Positions 28,625 through 38,600 of a stretch of 64,000 nucleotides of DNA are shown here, piece by piece. Position 1 is the stretch's first letter. Every line of letters begins with the position of its first letter. Origin of the DNA: Comamonadaceae bacterium (GTDB taxonomy: Bacteria; Pseudomonadota; Gammaproteobacteria; Burkholderiales; Burkholderiaceae_C); the NCBI GenBank assembly GCA_947447985.1, contig CANFLX010000010.1, positions 1 through 64,000 of the forward strand, written 5' to 3'. The notes beneath the pieces were generated by a model. It was not told the DNA's origin. It made no database searches and saw only the letters and a list, made by a program, of their open reading frames with translations. Position numbers and translations under genes: made by a program.

Positions 28625-29710
28625 ATGAAACAACAACAAAAAATCATGGGCCTCGCGCTTGCCGCTGTCGCCTTGCTGGTGCTGCCCCTGTTACTGCAGG
28701 GCTTCGGCAACGCCTGGGTGCGCATTGCCGACATGGCGCTGCTGTACGTGCTCTTGGCCCTGGGCCTGAACATTGTGGTGGGTTACGCCGGACTGCTCGA
28801 CTTGGGCTATGTCGCATTTTTTGCGATCGGCGCCTACTCCTACGGGCTCTTGAATTCACCGCAACTCACCGACGCCTTTCCCGCCATCGCGGCCAGTTTC
28901 GCGCAGGGCCTGCACACGCCGATCTGGGTCGTGCTGCCCTTGGCGGCGGGCGCTGCGGGTATTTTTGGCATCTTGCTGGGTGCGCCCACCTTGCGTCTGC
29001 GCGGCGACTATCTGGCCATCGTGACGCTGGGTTTTGGTGAAATCATCCGCGTGTTTTTGAACAACCTGGACAACCCCTACAACATCACCAACGGACCCAA
29101 GGGCATCAACCAAATTGATTCCTTGCACTTCTTTGGCTTTGACCTGGGTAAAAAACTCGTGGTCGGCGGCATCGAATTCGCGTCGGTTTCCTTGTACTAC
29201 TACCTGTTTCTGGCACTGGTTTTGTTCAGTGTGCTGCTTTCGCACCGCTTGGAGCACTCGCGCATTGGCCGCGCCTGGATGGCCATTCGTGAGGACGAAA
29301 TCGCGGCCAAGGCCATGGGCATCAACACCCGCAATTTGAAGCTCACCGCCTTCGGCATGGGCGCCACATTTGGGGGTGTGTCGGGCGCGCTGTTTGCGTC
29401 CTTCCAGGGCTTTATCTCGCCGGAGTCTTTCAGCCTGATGGAGTCGGTGATGATTGTGGCCATGGTGGTGCTCGGTGGCGTGGGCCATTTGCCCGGCGTG
29501 ATTTTGGGCGCGGTGCTCTTGTCAGCTCTGCCCGAGGTGCTGCGCTATGTGGCCGGTCCCTTGCAAGGCATGACCGGCGGCCGACTGGACGCCTCCATCC
29601 TGCGCCAATTGCTTATCGCACTGGCCATGGTCAGCGTGATGTTGATCCGCCCGCGTGGTCTGTGGCCAACGCCTGAGCACGGCAAGTCATTGCCAACGAA
29701 CAAAGCCTGA
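28625..29710 (+). CDS. livM: Branched-chain amino acid ABC transporter permease LivM
   Basis: Second inner-membrane permease, 361 residues. It shows the LivM core LGLNIVVGYAGLLDLGYVAFFAIGAY (in parts), the segment LRLRGDYLAIVTLGFGEI, and the coupling loop IGRAWMAIREDEIAAKAMGI. It follows livH by 9 bp with AAGGAG upstream of ATG. Confidence 0.95.
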   Translation: MKQQQKIMGLALAAVALLVLPLLLQGFGNAWVRIADMALLYVLLALGLNIVVGYAGLLDLGYVAFFAIGAYSYGLLNSPQLTDAFPAIAASFAQGLHTPIWVVLPLAAGAAGIFGILLGAPTLRLRGDYLAIVTLGFGEIIRVFLNNLDNPYNITNGPKGINQIDSLHFFGFDLGKKLVVGGIEFASVSLYYYLFLALVLFSVLLSHRLEHSRIGRAWMAIREDEIAAKAMGINTRNLKLTAFGMGATFGGVSGALFASFQGFISPESFSLMESVMIVAMVVLGGVGHLPGVILGAVLLSALPEVLRYVAGPLQGMTGGRLDASILRQLLIALAMVSVMLIRPRGLWPTPEHGKSLPTNKA

Positions 29711-29721
29711 TTGGAGTGAGC

Positions 29722-30516
29722 ATGACCAATACCAATCAAACCAAGCAAAAAGACACGGTTCTCAATGTGTCGGGTGTGTCCAAGCGTTTTGGGGGCCTGC
29801 AGGCCCTGAGCGATGTGGGCATCAAGATCGAGCGCGGACAGGTCTACGGCCTGATCGGCCCCAACGGTGCGGGCAAAACCACATTCTTCAACGTGCTGAC
29901 GGGCCTCTACACGCCCGATGGCGGCAGCTTTGAATTGGCAGGCAAGCCTTACCAGCCTACGGCCGTGCACACGGTGGCCAAGGCCGGTATTGCGCGCACC
30001 TTCCAGAACATTCGCCTGTTCGCCGAAATGACGGCGCTGGAGAACGTGATGGTCGGGCGCCACATCCGTACGCATTCGGGCCTGCTGGGCGCCATGTTCC
30101 GCACGCCAAGCTTCAAGGCCGAAGAGGCCGCGATTGCCCAGCGCGCACACGAGCTGCTGGACTACGTGGGCATTGGCAAGTTTGCCGACTACAAAGCCCG
30201 CACCCTGAGCTACGGCGACCAACGTCGCTTGGAAATTGCCCGTGCGCTGGCCACCGATCCTCAGTTGATTGCGCTGGACGAACCCGCTGCCGGCATGAAC
30301 GCGACCGAGAAAGTCATGTTGCGCGAGCTGATTGACCGCATCCGCAATGACAACCGCACCATTTTGCTGATCGAGCACGACGTGAAGTTGGTCATGGGCC
30401 TGTGCGACCGGGTCACCGTGCTCGACTACGGCAAGCAAATTGCCGAAGGCACACCGGCCGAAGTGCAAAAGAACGACAAAGTGATCGAAGCCTATTTGGG
30501 CACCAGCGGTCATTAA
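29722..30516 (+). CDS. livG: Branched-chain amino acid ABC transporter ATP-binding protein LivG
   Basis: Cytoplasmic ATPase of 264 residues. Walker A GPNGAGKT (46-53), LivG signature region TLSYGDQRRLEIARAL, Walker B LIALDEPAAGMN, and H-loop LLIEHD. TFQNIRLF after the Q-loop is typical of LivG. ATG 29722 has GGAG 8-9 nt upstream. It pairs with LivF to drive the LivHM permease. Confidence 0.95.
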   Translation: MTNTNQTKQKDTVLNVSGVSKRFGGLQALSDVGIKIERGQVYGLIGPNGAGKTTFFNVLTGLYTPDGGSFELAGKPYQPTAVHTVAKAGIARTFQNIRLFAEMTALENVMVGRHIRTHSGLLGAMFRTPSFKAEEAAIAQRAHELLDYVGIGKFADYKARTLSYGDQRRLEIARALATDPQLIALDEPAAGMNATEKVMLRELIDRIRNDNRTILLIEHDVKLVMGLCDRVTVLDYGKQIAEGTPAEVQKNDKVIEAYLGTSGH

Positions 30517-30532
30517 TTTTCAGGGACATTCC

Positions 30533-31252
30533 ATGACCAGCAAAACTTTACTCAAAGTCAGCCAGCTCAAAGTGTCCTATGGCGGCATCCAAGCCGTCAA
30601 AGGCGTGGACTTTGAAGTGCGCGAAGGCGAGCTCGTCTCGCTCATCGGATCCAACGGCGCGGGCAAAACCACGACCATGAAGGCCATCACCGGCACGCTG
30701 CCCATCAGCGGCGGTGACATCGAATACCTGGGTCGCAGCATCCGCGGCCAAGGCCCCTGGGACCTGGTGAAACAGGGCCTGGCCATGGTGCCGGAAGGTC
30801 GCGGTGTGTTCACCCGCATGACCATCATTGAAAACCTGCAGATGGGCGCCTACATCCGCGACGACAAAGACGGGATTGAGGCCGATATCGACAAGATGTT
30901 TGCCATTTTTCCGCGTCTCAAAGAGCGTCGCGACCAGCTGGCGGGCACCATGTCCGGCGGCGAGCAGCAGATGCTGGCCATGGGCCGTGCGCTCATGAGC
31001 CGCCCCAAAGTGCTGCTGATGGACGAGCCCTCCATGGGCTTGTCGCCCATCATGGTCGACAAGATTTTTGAGGTGGTGCAAGACGTGTTCGCGCAGGGCG
31101 TGACGATTTTGCTGGTGGAGCAAAACGCCAGCCGCGCCTTGTCGATTGCCAACCGCGGTTATGTGATGGAGTCTGGCGTCATCACCATGACGGGCGAGGC
31201 CAAGCAAATGCTCAACGACCCCAAGGTGCGCGCAGCGTACCTGGGAGAGTAA
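30533..31252 (+). CDS. livF: Branched-chain amino acid ABC transporter ATP-binding protein LivF
   Basis: Second ATPase, 239 residues. Walker A GSNGAGKT (39-46), signature MSGGEQQMLAMGRAL, Walker B VLLMDEPSMGLSP, and H-loop replaced by Q as is normal for LivF (LLVEQNASRAL). The Q-loop region VPEGRGVFTRMTIIENL is characteristic. Last gene of livHMGF; the EamA transporter follows by 9 bp. Confidence 0.95.
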   Translation: MTSKTLLKVSQLKVSYGGIQAVKGVDFEVREGELVSLIGSNGAGKTTTMKAITGTLPISGGDIEYLGRSIRGQGPWDLVKQGLAMVPEGRGVFTRMTIIENLQMGAYIRDDKDGIEADIDKMFAIFPRLKERRDQLAGTMSGGEQQMLAMGRALMSRPKVLLMDEPSMGLSPIMVDKIFEVVQDVFAQGVTILLVEQNASRALSIANRGYVMESGVITMTGEAKQMLNDPKVRAAYLGE

Positions 31253-31261
31253 GCGCACGCT

Positions 31262-32152
31262 TTGCGCCTTGCGGCTCTGCGGCTGGATCGCCACGTTGCG
31301 GCCCTGCTGTTCGTCACCGTCGTATGGGGGGCTACCTTTCCCATTTTGAAGCTGGCGACAGCGTCATTGAGTGGGGTGGAAATTTCTGCCTTGCGGTTTC
31401 TCATCGCCGCCGCTTGCATGGCGCCCTGGGTGATCAAGGTGCCGCGCCACACCTGGCGCGATGGCGCTGTGATGGGCACACTCGTGTTGGCGTCCTATGT
31501 GGGCCAGGCCTATGGGCTGGAGTTCATTTCTTCGAACCGCAGCGCATTTCTCACCAGTCTCAATGTCTTGATGGTGCCGCTGCTGGGCTGGGCCTGGGGA
31601 GCGCGCCCTGACCGGGTCGTGTTCGCGGCAGCTGCCTTGGCCTGCCTGGGCATTGGTTTGATGTCCTACGACGGTGGTGCCCACTTGCTGGCGGACACCA
31701 CCACGGTGCTGGGCGCATTGGCGTATGCAGCCTACGTGCTGCTGCTCTCAGGCCGTTCGCGCTTGCACGTGCCGATTCAATTGGCCACCGCCCAGATGTT
31801 TTGCATGGCGCTCATGGGCAGCGTCTGGATGGTCGCGGCGGGCGGTTGGGACCGAACCGCCACCTTGCCGCAGCGCATGGATGGGGAGTTGCTCGCCGGA
31901 CTGCTTTACTTGGGGGTCGTGGCCTCTGCAGCCATGTTTTTCTTGCAGGCCGTGGCGCAGCGCCACGTCAGCGCCGAAAAATCCGCGGTGATTTACGCCA
32001 TGGAGCCGGTATTTGCAGCCCTGTTTGCCTGGGTTTGGCTCGCTGAGACGATGACGCTGCGCGCCTTGGTGGGCGCAGTGATTGTGGTGGTCGCGGTGGT
32101 TCTCGGTGAACTCAAGCCCGCTGTGTCACCCCGCGAGTCTGCGCCTTCTTAG
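31262..32152 (+). CDS. EamA/DMT family transporter
   Basis: A 296-residue membrane protein with ten predicted helices arranged as two EamA repeats. Repeat 1 begins AALLFVTVVWGATFPILKLA and repeat 2 includes VYAMEPVFAALFAWVWLAE-type sequence (seen as VIYAMEPVFAALFAWVWLAE), the usual signature. It starts with TTG 31262, 9 bp after livF with GGGAGAG upstream. Position directly after livHMGF suggests amino-acid or metabolite export, but no substrate can be assigned. Confidence 0.85.
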   Translation: MRLAALRLDRHVAALLFVTVVWGATFPILKLATASLSGVEISALRFLIAAACMAPWVIKVPRHTWRDGAVMGTLVLASYVGQAYGLEFISSNRSAFLTSLNVLMVPLLGWAWGARPDRVVFAAAALACLGIGLMSYDGGAHLLADTTTVLGALAYAAYVLLLSGRSRLHVPIQLATAQMFCMALMGSVWMVAAGGWDRTATLPQRMDGELLAGLLYLGVVASAAMFFLQAVAQRHVSAEKSAVIYAMEPVFAALFAWVWLAETMTLRALVGAVIVVVAVVLGELKPAVSPRESAPS

Positions 32153-33189
32153 CGGGCCGTATCGGCGGCCGAGGTGAACGAATCCGCGAAAAATTCATCG
32201 GCGGGCAAACCTGCCTGCGCGCTGAAACTGCTGCGTGCCGACTCCACCACGATGGGCGCGCCACAGGCATAGACCTGGTGGCCGGAGAGGTCGGGGAAGT
32301 CCTGCAGTACGGCCAAATGGACGAAGCCGGTGCGTCCGCTCCACTGGTCTTGGGCAAGCGCATCGGACACGACGGGCACATAGCGCAAACCCGGCATCAA
32401 TGCCATTTGGGCTTGAATCCAATCTTCCATGTAGAGGTCCGAGGGGCGCCGGCCGCCCCAATACAGCGTGGTCGGGCGGGTGATGCCGCAGTGCTGCATG
32501 TGCTCGAGCAATGCCTTGAGCGGCGCAAAACCGGTGCCCGAGGCCAGAAAAACCAGGGGCTTGTCGGAGTCTTCGCGCAAGAAGAAGGAACCAAATGGGC
32601 CCTCGATGCGAAGAATGTCTTTTTCCTTCATGGAGCCGAACACCAGATCGGTAAAGCGGCCACCCGGCATATGGCGGATGTGCAGCTCCAAGGCAGGGCC
32701 GGTATGCGGTGCATTGGCCATGGAATAGCTGCGCCGCGTGCCATCGCGCATGATGAACTCAATGTACTGGCCTGCGCGGTAGGCAAAACTGTCATTAGCA
32801 GGCAGTTGGAGTTGCATCACCACCACATCGGCTGATTTTTTGACCATGCTGCTGACGCGGGTGGGCATCTTTTTGATGGGCAGGGCACCGGCGGGGGTGA
32901 CCTGGCGCGACTCCAACACGATGTCGCTTTGGGCAGTGGCGCAGCAGGTCAGCACGAAGTTTGCCGCCTCTTCTTCGACGCTCAAGGCCTTGCGCTGGAA
33001 GTTGGACTGGACCACTCTGCCCGATACCATCTTGCATTTGCAGGACCCGCAGGCGCCGTCTTTGCAACCGTAGGGCAGCCCCACGCCCTGGCGAATCCCG
33101 GCGGCCAACAGGGTTTCATCAGAGTTGGCGCTGAATGCGGTGCCGCTGGGTTCCACCGTGACGGTGAAAGAAGAAGCGCTGGCGGTCAT
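32149..33189 (-). CDS. Ferredoxin-NAD(P)H oxidoreductase with N-terminal plant-type [2Fe-2S] domain
   Basis: A 346-residue electron-transfer flavoprotein. Residues 1-95 are a plant-type ferredoxin with ligands Cys42, Cys47, Cys50 and Cys82 (spacing C-x4-C-x2-C-x31-C). The FAD-binding barrel carries RRSYSMANAP, and the NAD(P) domain carries LVFLASGTGFAPLKALLEH and ending YACGAPIVVESAR. The layout matches reductases of multicomponent mono- and dioxygenases and the CDP-6-deoxy-glucoseen reductase family (AscD). No oxygenase or hydroxylase partner is present in the window. It overlaps the end of the convergent EamA gene by 4 bp. Confidence 0.88.
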   Translation of the reverse strand: MTASASSFTVTVEPSGTAFSANSDETLLAAGIRQGVGLPYGCKDGACGSCKCKMVSGRVVQSNFQRKALSVEEEAANFVLTCCATAQSDIVLESRQVTPAGALPIKKMPTRVSSMVKKSADVVVMQLQLPANDSFAYRAGQYIEFIMRDGTRRSYSMANAPHTGPALELHIRHMPGGRFTDLVFGSMKEKDILRIEGPFGSFFLREDSDKPLVFLASGTGFAPLKALLEHMQHCGITRPTTLYWGGRRPSDLYMEDWIQAQMALMPGLRYVPVVSDALAQDQWSGRTGFVHLAVLQDFPDLSGHQVYACGAPIVVESARSSFSAQAGLPADEFFADSFTSAADTAR

Positions 33190-33219
33190 TGAATTGGGTA
33201 TCCTTGAGAACGTTGATCA

Positions 33220-34155
33220 GTGGAGCCCTCGATTTTGCCCTCAAACCAATCCCCCCTGGGCGCCTTGCCCGCGCGCTTTCGCCGCCCTCGCGTGTTAATC
33301 ATTGGTTGCGGTGACGTCGGTGTGCGAGCGGTACGGGAGTTGCAAGGCAAGGTCACGGTGCGGGCTTTGACCTCGCAGCGCTCTCGCGCCCCTGCGTTGC
33401 GCGCGGCAGGAGTGACGCCCTTGTGGGGCAATCTGGACCGCCCGCAAACCTTGCGCCGATTGGCGGGCTTGGCGCAGCGGGTGCTGCACCTGGCACCACC
33501 GGCTACCGTGGGCTACCAGGATGAGCGCACAAGAGCGCTTTTGCGTGCCTTGCATTTGCGTGGCGTGCCACAGACCCTGGTCTACGGTTCCACCAGCGGG
33601 GTGTATGGCGATTGCGAAGGGGCCTGGGTAGATGAGACAAGGACACTTTGTGCGACGACGCCCCGCGCGCAACGTCGCGCGGATGCCGAGGCCCGCGTTC
33701 GCTTCTTTGGGCATTCGTCGGGGACCGCGGTGAGCGTCTTGCGCATCCCCGGCATTTACGCACCTAACCGAGAGGGCGGCACACCGGTTGAGCGCCTGCG
33801 CAAGGGCTTGCCGGTGCTGGACGCACAGGACGATGTCTACACCAACCACATCCATGCCGACGACCTGGCGCGGGCCTGCGTGCTGGCCTTGTGGCGTGGC
33901 AAGCCCCAACGCATTTACAACGTCAACGACGACAGCGCACTCAGGATGGGAGACTACTTTGACGCCGCTGCGGCGCTGTACGGCCTGCCCGTGCCGCCAC
34001 GCATCAGCCGTGCCCGCGCCCAAGTGGAGTTGGGCGCCATGCAGCTGAGCTTTATGTCCGAGTCGCGCCGCATGGTGAACACACGCATGAAGCAGGAACT
34101 GCGTCTGCGTCTGCGGTATCCGACCATTCAGGAAGGCTTGTCGGGTTCCCTGTAA
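33220..34155 (+). CDS. NAD(P)-dependent SDR/epimerase family protein (YeeZ-like)
   Basis: Extended SDR-type protein of 311 residues starting with GTG. Rossmann motif VLIIGCGDVGVRAVREL near residue 25, the region VYGSTSGVYGDCEGAWVDE containing the STSGVYGD signature, and HIHADDLARACVLAL near the C-terminal half. Catalytic YxxxK is not evident after STSGVYG, as in other YeeZ-like members, so the activity is uncertain. It is divergent from the ferredoxin reductase (30 bp) and overlaps the convergent PAP2 gene by 28 bp. Confidence 0.8.
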   Translation: MEPSILPSNQSPLGALPARFRRPRVLIIGCGDVGVRAVRELQGKVTVRALTSQRSRAPALRAAGVTPLWGNLDRPQTLRRLAGLAQRVLHLAPPATVGYQDERTRALLRALHLRGVPQTLVYGSTSGVYGDCEGAWVDETRTLCATTPRAQRRADAEARVRFFGHSSGTAVSVLRIPGIYAPNREGGTPVERLRKGLPVLDAQDDVYTNHIHADDLARACVLALWRGKPQRIYNVNDDSALRMGDYFDAAAALYGLPVPPRISRARAQVELGAMQLSFMSESRRMVNTRMKQELRLRLRYPTIQEGLSGSL

Positions 34156-34832
34156 GCCCAGAGCAGTGCGCGCCAGACCAGCCAGCTGCAGGCCCAGGTA
34201 ATGGGCGCGGCCCACAGGGCGTCGCTAAGCCAATGGGCCATATCGGCCATGCGGGCAAAGGCGATCAAAGCGCCCGCAGCGCACCCGACCATGGCCCAAA
34301 GTCGTCTGCGCCGGGCATGGACCAGCATCAAGGACGCAAAAAAGAAGCCGCAGGACACATGACCGCTGACAAACGAGCAGTTGTTGTCGCACTGGTCGGT
34401 GATGACACCAGCGCGTGTGAATTGTTGGCTGCCGCCAAAGTTCACCACCTCGTAGGGGCGAGCCCGTTGCCAATGCTCTTTGAAGCCCGCGTTGACCACC
34501 AGCCCCGGCCCTAAGGCGCCCGAAAGAATGAAAAAAGCCAGAGGAAGCCGCCATGGCTTCCAGTTCACCCGCAGGGTTGCGACCACCCACAGGCCGATGG
34601 CGACAAAAATCATCCAGCGAAAAACCGCGGGCACATAGAGGTTGATGCCCAGCACCCACCCCCAGGCCTTTGCCTCAACATGGCCGTCGGGCGGCGCAAA
34701 CCACTGGGCCGCACCCAGATCCCATTCCGGCCAGACTGTCGGCACCAGCGCCAATACAAGCAGTGCAACTGCCATCTGCCTATACAGGCGCGGCGTGCTT
34801 GGATCGTCAGAGCTTTGGTGGGATTCGAGCAT
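34128..34832 (-). CDS. PAP2 (phosphatidic acid phosphatase type 2) family membrane protein
   Basis: Integral-membrane lipid phosphatase family, 234 residues from ATG 34832; a GTG at 34895 would add 21 residues. The three phosphatase motifs are recognisable but altered: KEHWQRARP (motif 1, K-x6-RP), CSFVSGHVSCG (motif 2, with Val where Pro is usual before SGH) and ARMADMAHWLSD (motif 3, R-x5-H-x3-D). Around five transmembrane segments are predicted. This version resembles lipid A or undecaprenyl-phosphate phosphatases, acting at the periplasmic face; the true substrate is unknown. Confidence 0.83.
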   Translation of the reverse strand: MLESHQSSDDPSTPRLYRQMAVALLVLALVPTVWPEWDLGAAQWFAPPDGHVEAKAWGWVLGINLYVPAVFRWMIFVAIGLWVVATLRVNWKPWRLPLAFFILSGALGPGLVVNAGFKEHWQRARPYEVVNFGGSQQFTRAGVITDQCDNNCSFVSGHVSCGFFFASLMLVHARRRRLWAMVGCAAGALIAFARMADMAHWLSDALWAAPITWACSWLVWRALLWAYREPDKPS

Positions 34833-35027
34833 GGAGGCCGGACGGGGGTGTAGAGCGTGTTGGAAGCCGCAAAGCGGTGACGAGGGATTATCCACGCAGC
34901 GTCAGGCTGGGGCGCCTGCGCCGCCAGGTCGCGCGTCGGTGCGTGTTAGCGCTGTGTAAAGGGGAATGGCGTTGTCAACAAAGCGAGGTTTCATCGCGTT
35001 ATGGAACGACAACATCGAAAGGTTCAC

Positions 35028-35651
35028 ATGAAGCATTGGATTGCAGCCACATTGGCGCTGGGTGCCGTATCGGCGGTCTGGGCCGACGATATCGGTCGGG
35101 TGCTGTGGTCGACGCCGGTGGTGCAGCAGGTCAGCGTTCCCCGGCGCAGCTGCACCGTCGAGCAAGTGAATATTCAAGGGCCCAACAGCGGTGCTGGGGC
35201 GCTGATCGGGGCCATCACGGGCGGCGCACTGGGCAATGCCGCCGGTGGCAATGGGCAGGGCAGGGCGGCTGCCACCGTCATCGGCACGGTGGGCGGCGCG
35301 ATGATTGGAGACCGGTTCGAAGGCCCTGCGCCGATTCGCACGGAGAATGTTCAACGCTGCGGCGTGCAAAACGTCTATGAAAACCGCGTCGTGGCCTACA
35401 ACGTGGTCTATGAATTTGGCGGAATGCAATATTCGGTGCAAATGCCCAATGACCCCGGCCCCACGATTGCCGTTCAGGTTTCGCCGGTAGGAAGCCTGCA
35501 ATCAGCCCCTGCCGCGGTAATGCAAGCGCAAATCGTGCCTCCGGTCACGAATTACGTCACCGTACAGCCGACACCCTATTACTACCCGCCTTTATTTATG
35601 CCCTTTGGTTTTCGAGGCCACTGGCATGAGCGGGAGCATCGCCGCTGGTAA
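35028..35651 (+). CDS. Exported glycine-zipper (2TM) envelope protein
   Basis: A 207-residue secreted protein with signal peptide MKHWIAATLALGAVSAVWA. Residues about 50-95 form a glycine zipper (GAGALIGAITGGALGNAAGG ... VIGTVGGAMIGDRFE) as in Rick_17kDa_Anti/SlyB-like outer-membrane proteins. There is no lipobox cysteine. A Cys pair (RRSCTVEQ and VQRCGVQ) flanks the zipper, possibly a disulfide. The C-terminus is Pro/Tyr-rich and ends in a His/Arg-rich stretch. Likely a small envelope-stability protein; specific role unknown. Confidence 0.8.
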   Translation: MKHWIAATLALGAVSAVWADDIGRVLWSTPVVQQVSVPRRSCTVEQVNIQGPNSGAGALIGAITGGALGNAAGGNGQGRAAATVIGTVGGAMIGDRFEGPAPIRTENVQRCGVQNVYENRVVAYNVVYEFGGMQYSVQMPNDPGPTIAVQVSPVGSLQSAPAAVMQAQIVPPVTNYVTVQPTPYYYPPLFMPFGFRGHWHEREHRRW

Positions 35652-35675
35652 CGACGCCAGGGCCGCTTCGCATCC

Positions 35676-38600
35676 TTAAGCGGTGACTGTGTCGATGCGG
35701 GTGTCCGGCCCCTTGCCGCTGAAGCGATCCATGAGCAAATAAAGCACTGGCGTGATAAACAGGGTGATCGCCTGCGAGAACACCAAGCCACCCGCGACTG
35801 CCAGGCCCAGGGGTTGACGCAACTCAGCACCCGCACCAATGCCCAAGGCGATGGGCAAAGCGCCTACCAAGGCGGCCAGCGTGGTCATCATGATGGGGCG
35901 AAAGCGCAAGATACACGCCGTGCGGATGGCCTCCAGGGGTGTCATGCCCTCGTGGCGCTGCGCTTCGAGAGCAAAGTCAATCATCATGATCGCGTTCTTT
36001 TTGACGATACCAATCAACAGGACGATGCCAATGGTGGCGATCAGGGTCAGGTCTTGGCCAAACAGCATCAAGGTGGCCAAGGCCCCTACAGCGGCCGATG
36101 GAAGACCGGCCAAAATCGTGATCGGGTGAATGTAGCTCTCGTACAGCACGCCCAAAAGGATGTAGATGACCAGCAGGGCGGCGATCACCAAAATCATCTG
36201 ACTGCCCTGAGAGCTCTTGAACACCGCTGCATCACCACCGTAGCTGCTGATGATGCTCGAAGGCATTTGAATGGCTTCGCGTGCAGCATCGATCTTGGCG
36301 GTGGCATCACCCAAGGCAGCGCCAGGCGCAAGGTTGAAAGATACGGTGACCGCCTGGAGCTGGCCTACGTGGTTGATGGCGGTGGGCCCGACGGACCGCT
36401 CCACGGTGGTGAAGCTCGACAAAGGCACCAAGGCACCCGTGTTCGCCCGCACATAGATGCCTGAGAGCGCGGACTCGTCCATTTTGGCATCGGGGGCCAC
36501 TTCCATGATGACCTGGTAGGTGTCCACCGGCAGGTAAATGGTGGACACCTGGCGTTCGCCAAATGCGCTGAACAGCGCAGAACGAATGGCGTCCACCGAA
36601 ACGCCGAGCGAGTTGGCGCGGTCGCGGTCAATGTTGAGCTGGGCTTGCAGTGCACGCAGCTGTGCGTCACTGGTTACGTCACGGAAGATCGGGTCGGCCC
36701 GCATGCGCTCCTGGAGTTTGCTGGCCCATCCGTTGAGTTCATCGGCCTTGACGCTTTGCAAAATGTACTGAAACTGTGCCTTGCTCTGGCGTCCACCGAG
36801 TTGCAGATTTTGTACCGGACGCATAAATACATTGATGCCGGCCACACTGCGCAATTTTTTGCGCAGGCCTTCTATCACCTGTTTCATGGGCAGTCGCTGA
36901 CCTTGTGGCTTGAGACTGATGAACATGCGTCCGGAGTTTTGTGCGTTATTGCCACCATTGAAGGAACTCACCGCGTTGATATTGGGGTCCGCACGCAAAA
37001 TCGCGGCAACGCGCTCTTGCAAGGCGACCATGGCAGGAAAGGAGATGTCCTCGCTGGCCTCTGTGCTTATCTGGATTTGACCGATGTCTTCTTCGGGGAA
37101 AAAGCCCTTTGGAATGATGTTGACCAACCAAAATGTGCCAACAAATGTGCTCGCTGCGAGGAGCAAAATGATTTTTCGATGGCCCAGAGCCAAGTCCAAT
37201 ACACGGGTGTAACCGGCCAAGGTGGCGTCAAAACCCCGTTCAAATAGCCGCACCAACATGCCTGGCGGCTTTTTGTGCGCGTCGTCGGTCAAAAAACGGC
37301 CGGCCAACATGGGCACCAGCGTCAAGGAGACGAACGCCGAGACGATGATGGCCAAACCCACCACCACGGCAAACTCGTGGAACAACAGGCCGATGACGCC
37401 CGGCATGAAGAAAATCGGAATAAAAACAGCGATGAGCGAAGTCGAGATGGAGACGATGGTGAAGCCCACCTCGCGCGCGCCTACCAATGCCGCATGAAAA
37501 GGGGCTTCGCCTTTTTCCACGTGCCGAATAATGTTCTCCAGCACCACAATGGCATCGTCCACCACCAAGCCGACGGCCAGGGTCAGCCCGAGTAGCGAGA
37601 TGTTGTCCAAGCTGTAATGCAAGCCCCACAACAATGCCACCGCGCCCATGAGCGAAATCGGCAAGGACAGGGTGGGAATGGCGGTGGCCATGAAGCGGCG
37701 CAGAAACAGAAAAATCACCAACACGACCAGCACAATGGTTCCCGCCAGAGTCAGCGTTACATCATGAAGCGCATCACGAACAGAAACCGAGCGGTCGTTG
37801 ATGGGCGTCATACGAACCGACTGTGGCATTTGGGCCTGCAAGTCCGGCATGGCGGCGCGAATGGTGTCGACCAGGCGCACCGTATTTGCACCCGGCTGGC
37901 GCTGTATGGCGATGGTGATGGAGTTTTCTCCGTCCAGCGTGGCCCAGCTCTTGAGTGTTTCTACGCTGTTTTCAACCTTCGCAATGTCTTTCAAGCGGAT
38001 CGCGTTGCCGCCTTTGGTGCTGACGATCAAATTGCCAAAATCTGAGGCGGTTTTCAACTGTTTGTTGGCTTGCAACACCAGAGTTTGCTTGGGGCCATCC
38101 AAGGTGCCGACCGGCGTGTTGACATTGGCCGCGCGCAGGGCACTGCTGAGTTCGTCCAGGCTGATGTTGGATGCCAGCATCGCATCGGGCTTGACGCGCA
38201 CACGCACCGCAAAGCGCTTAGCGCCATAAATATTGACCTGCGCCACACCATCGATGGTGGAAAAGCTGGGCGAAATCAGGTGTTCGGCATAGTCCTGCAG
38301 GTCTGACGGTGACAACGAAGGGGATGTCAATGCGATCAACAGAACAGGAGCATCCGCAGGATTGACCTTGCGGTAGGACGGTGGCACCGTCATGTCGACG
38401 GGCAGCGTCCTCTGGGCGCGAAGTAGCGCGGCCTGAACGTCCACGGCGGCGGCATCGATGCTGCGACCTTCTTCAAACTCCAGGGTCAGAGACGTGCTGC
38501 CCAGCGTACTGCTGGAGCTGATGGTCTTGAGACCCGGGACAGTCTGAAACTGCTTTTCGAGGGGCAAGGCCACCGAGCTGGCCATCGTCTCCGGGTTGGC

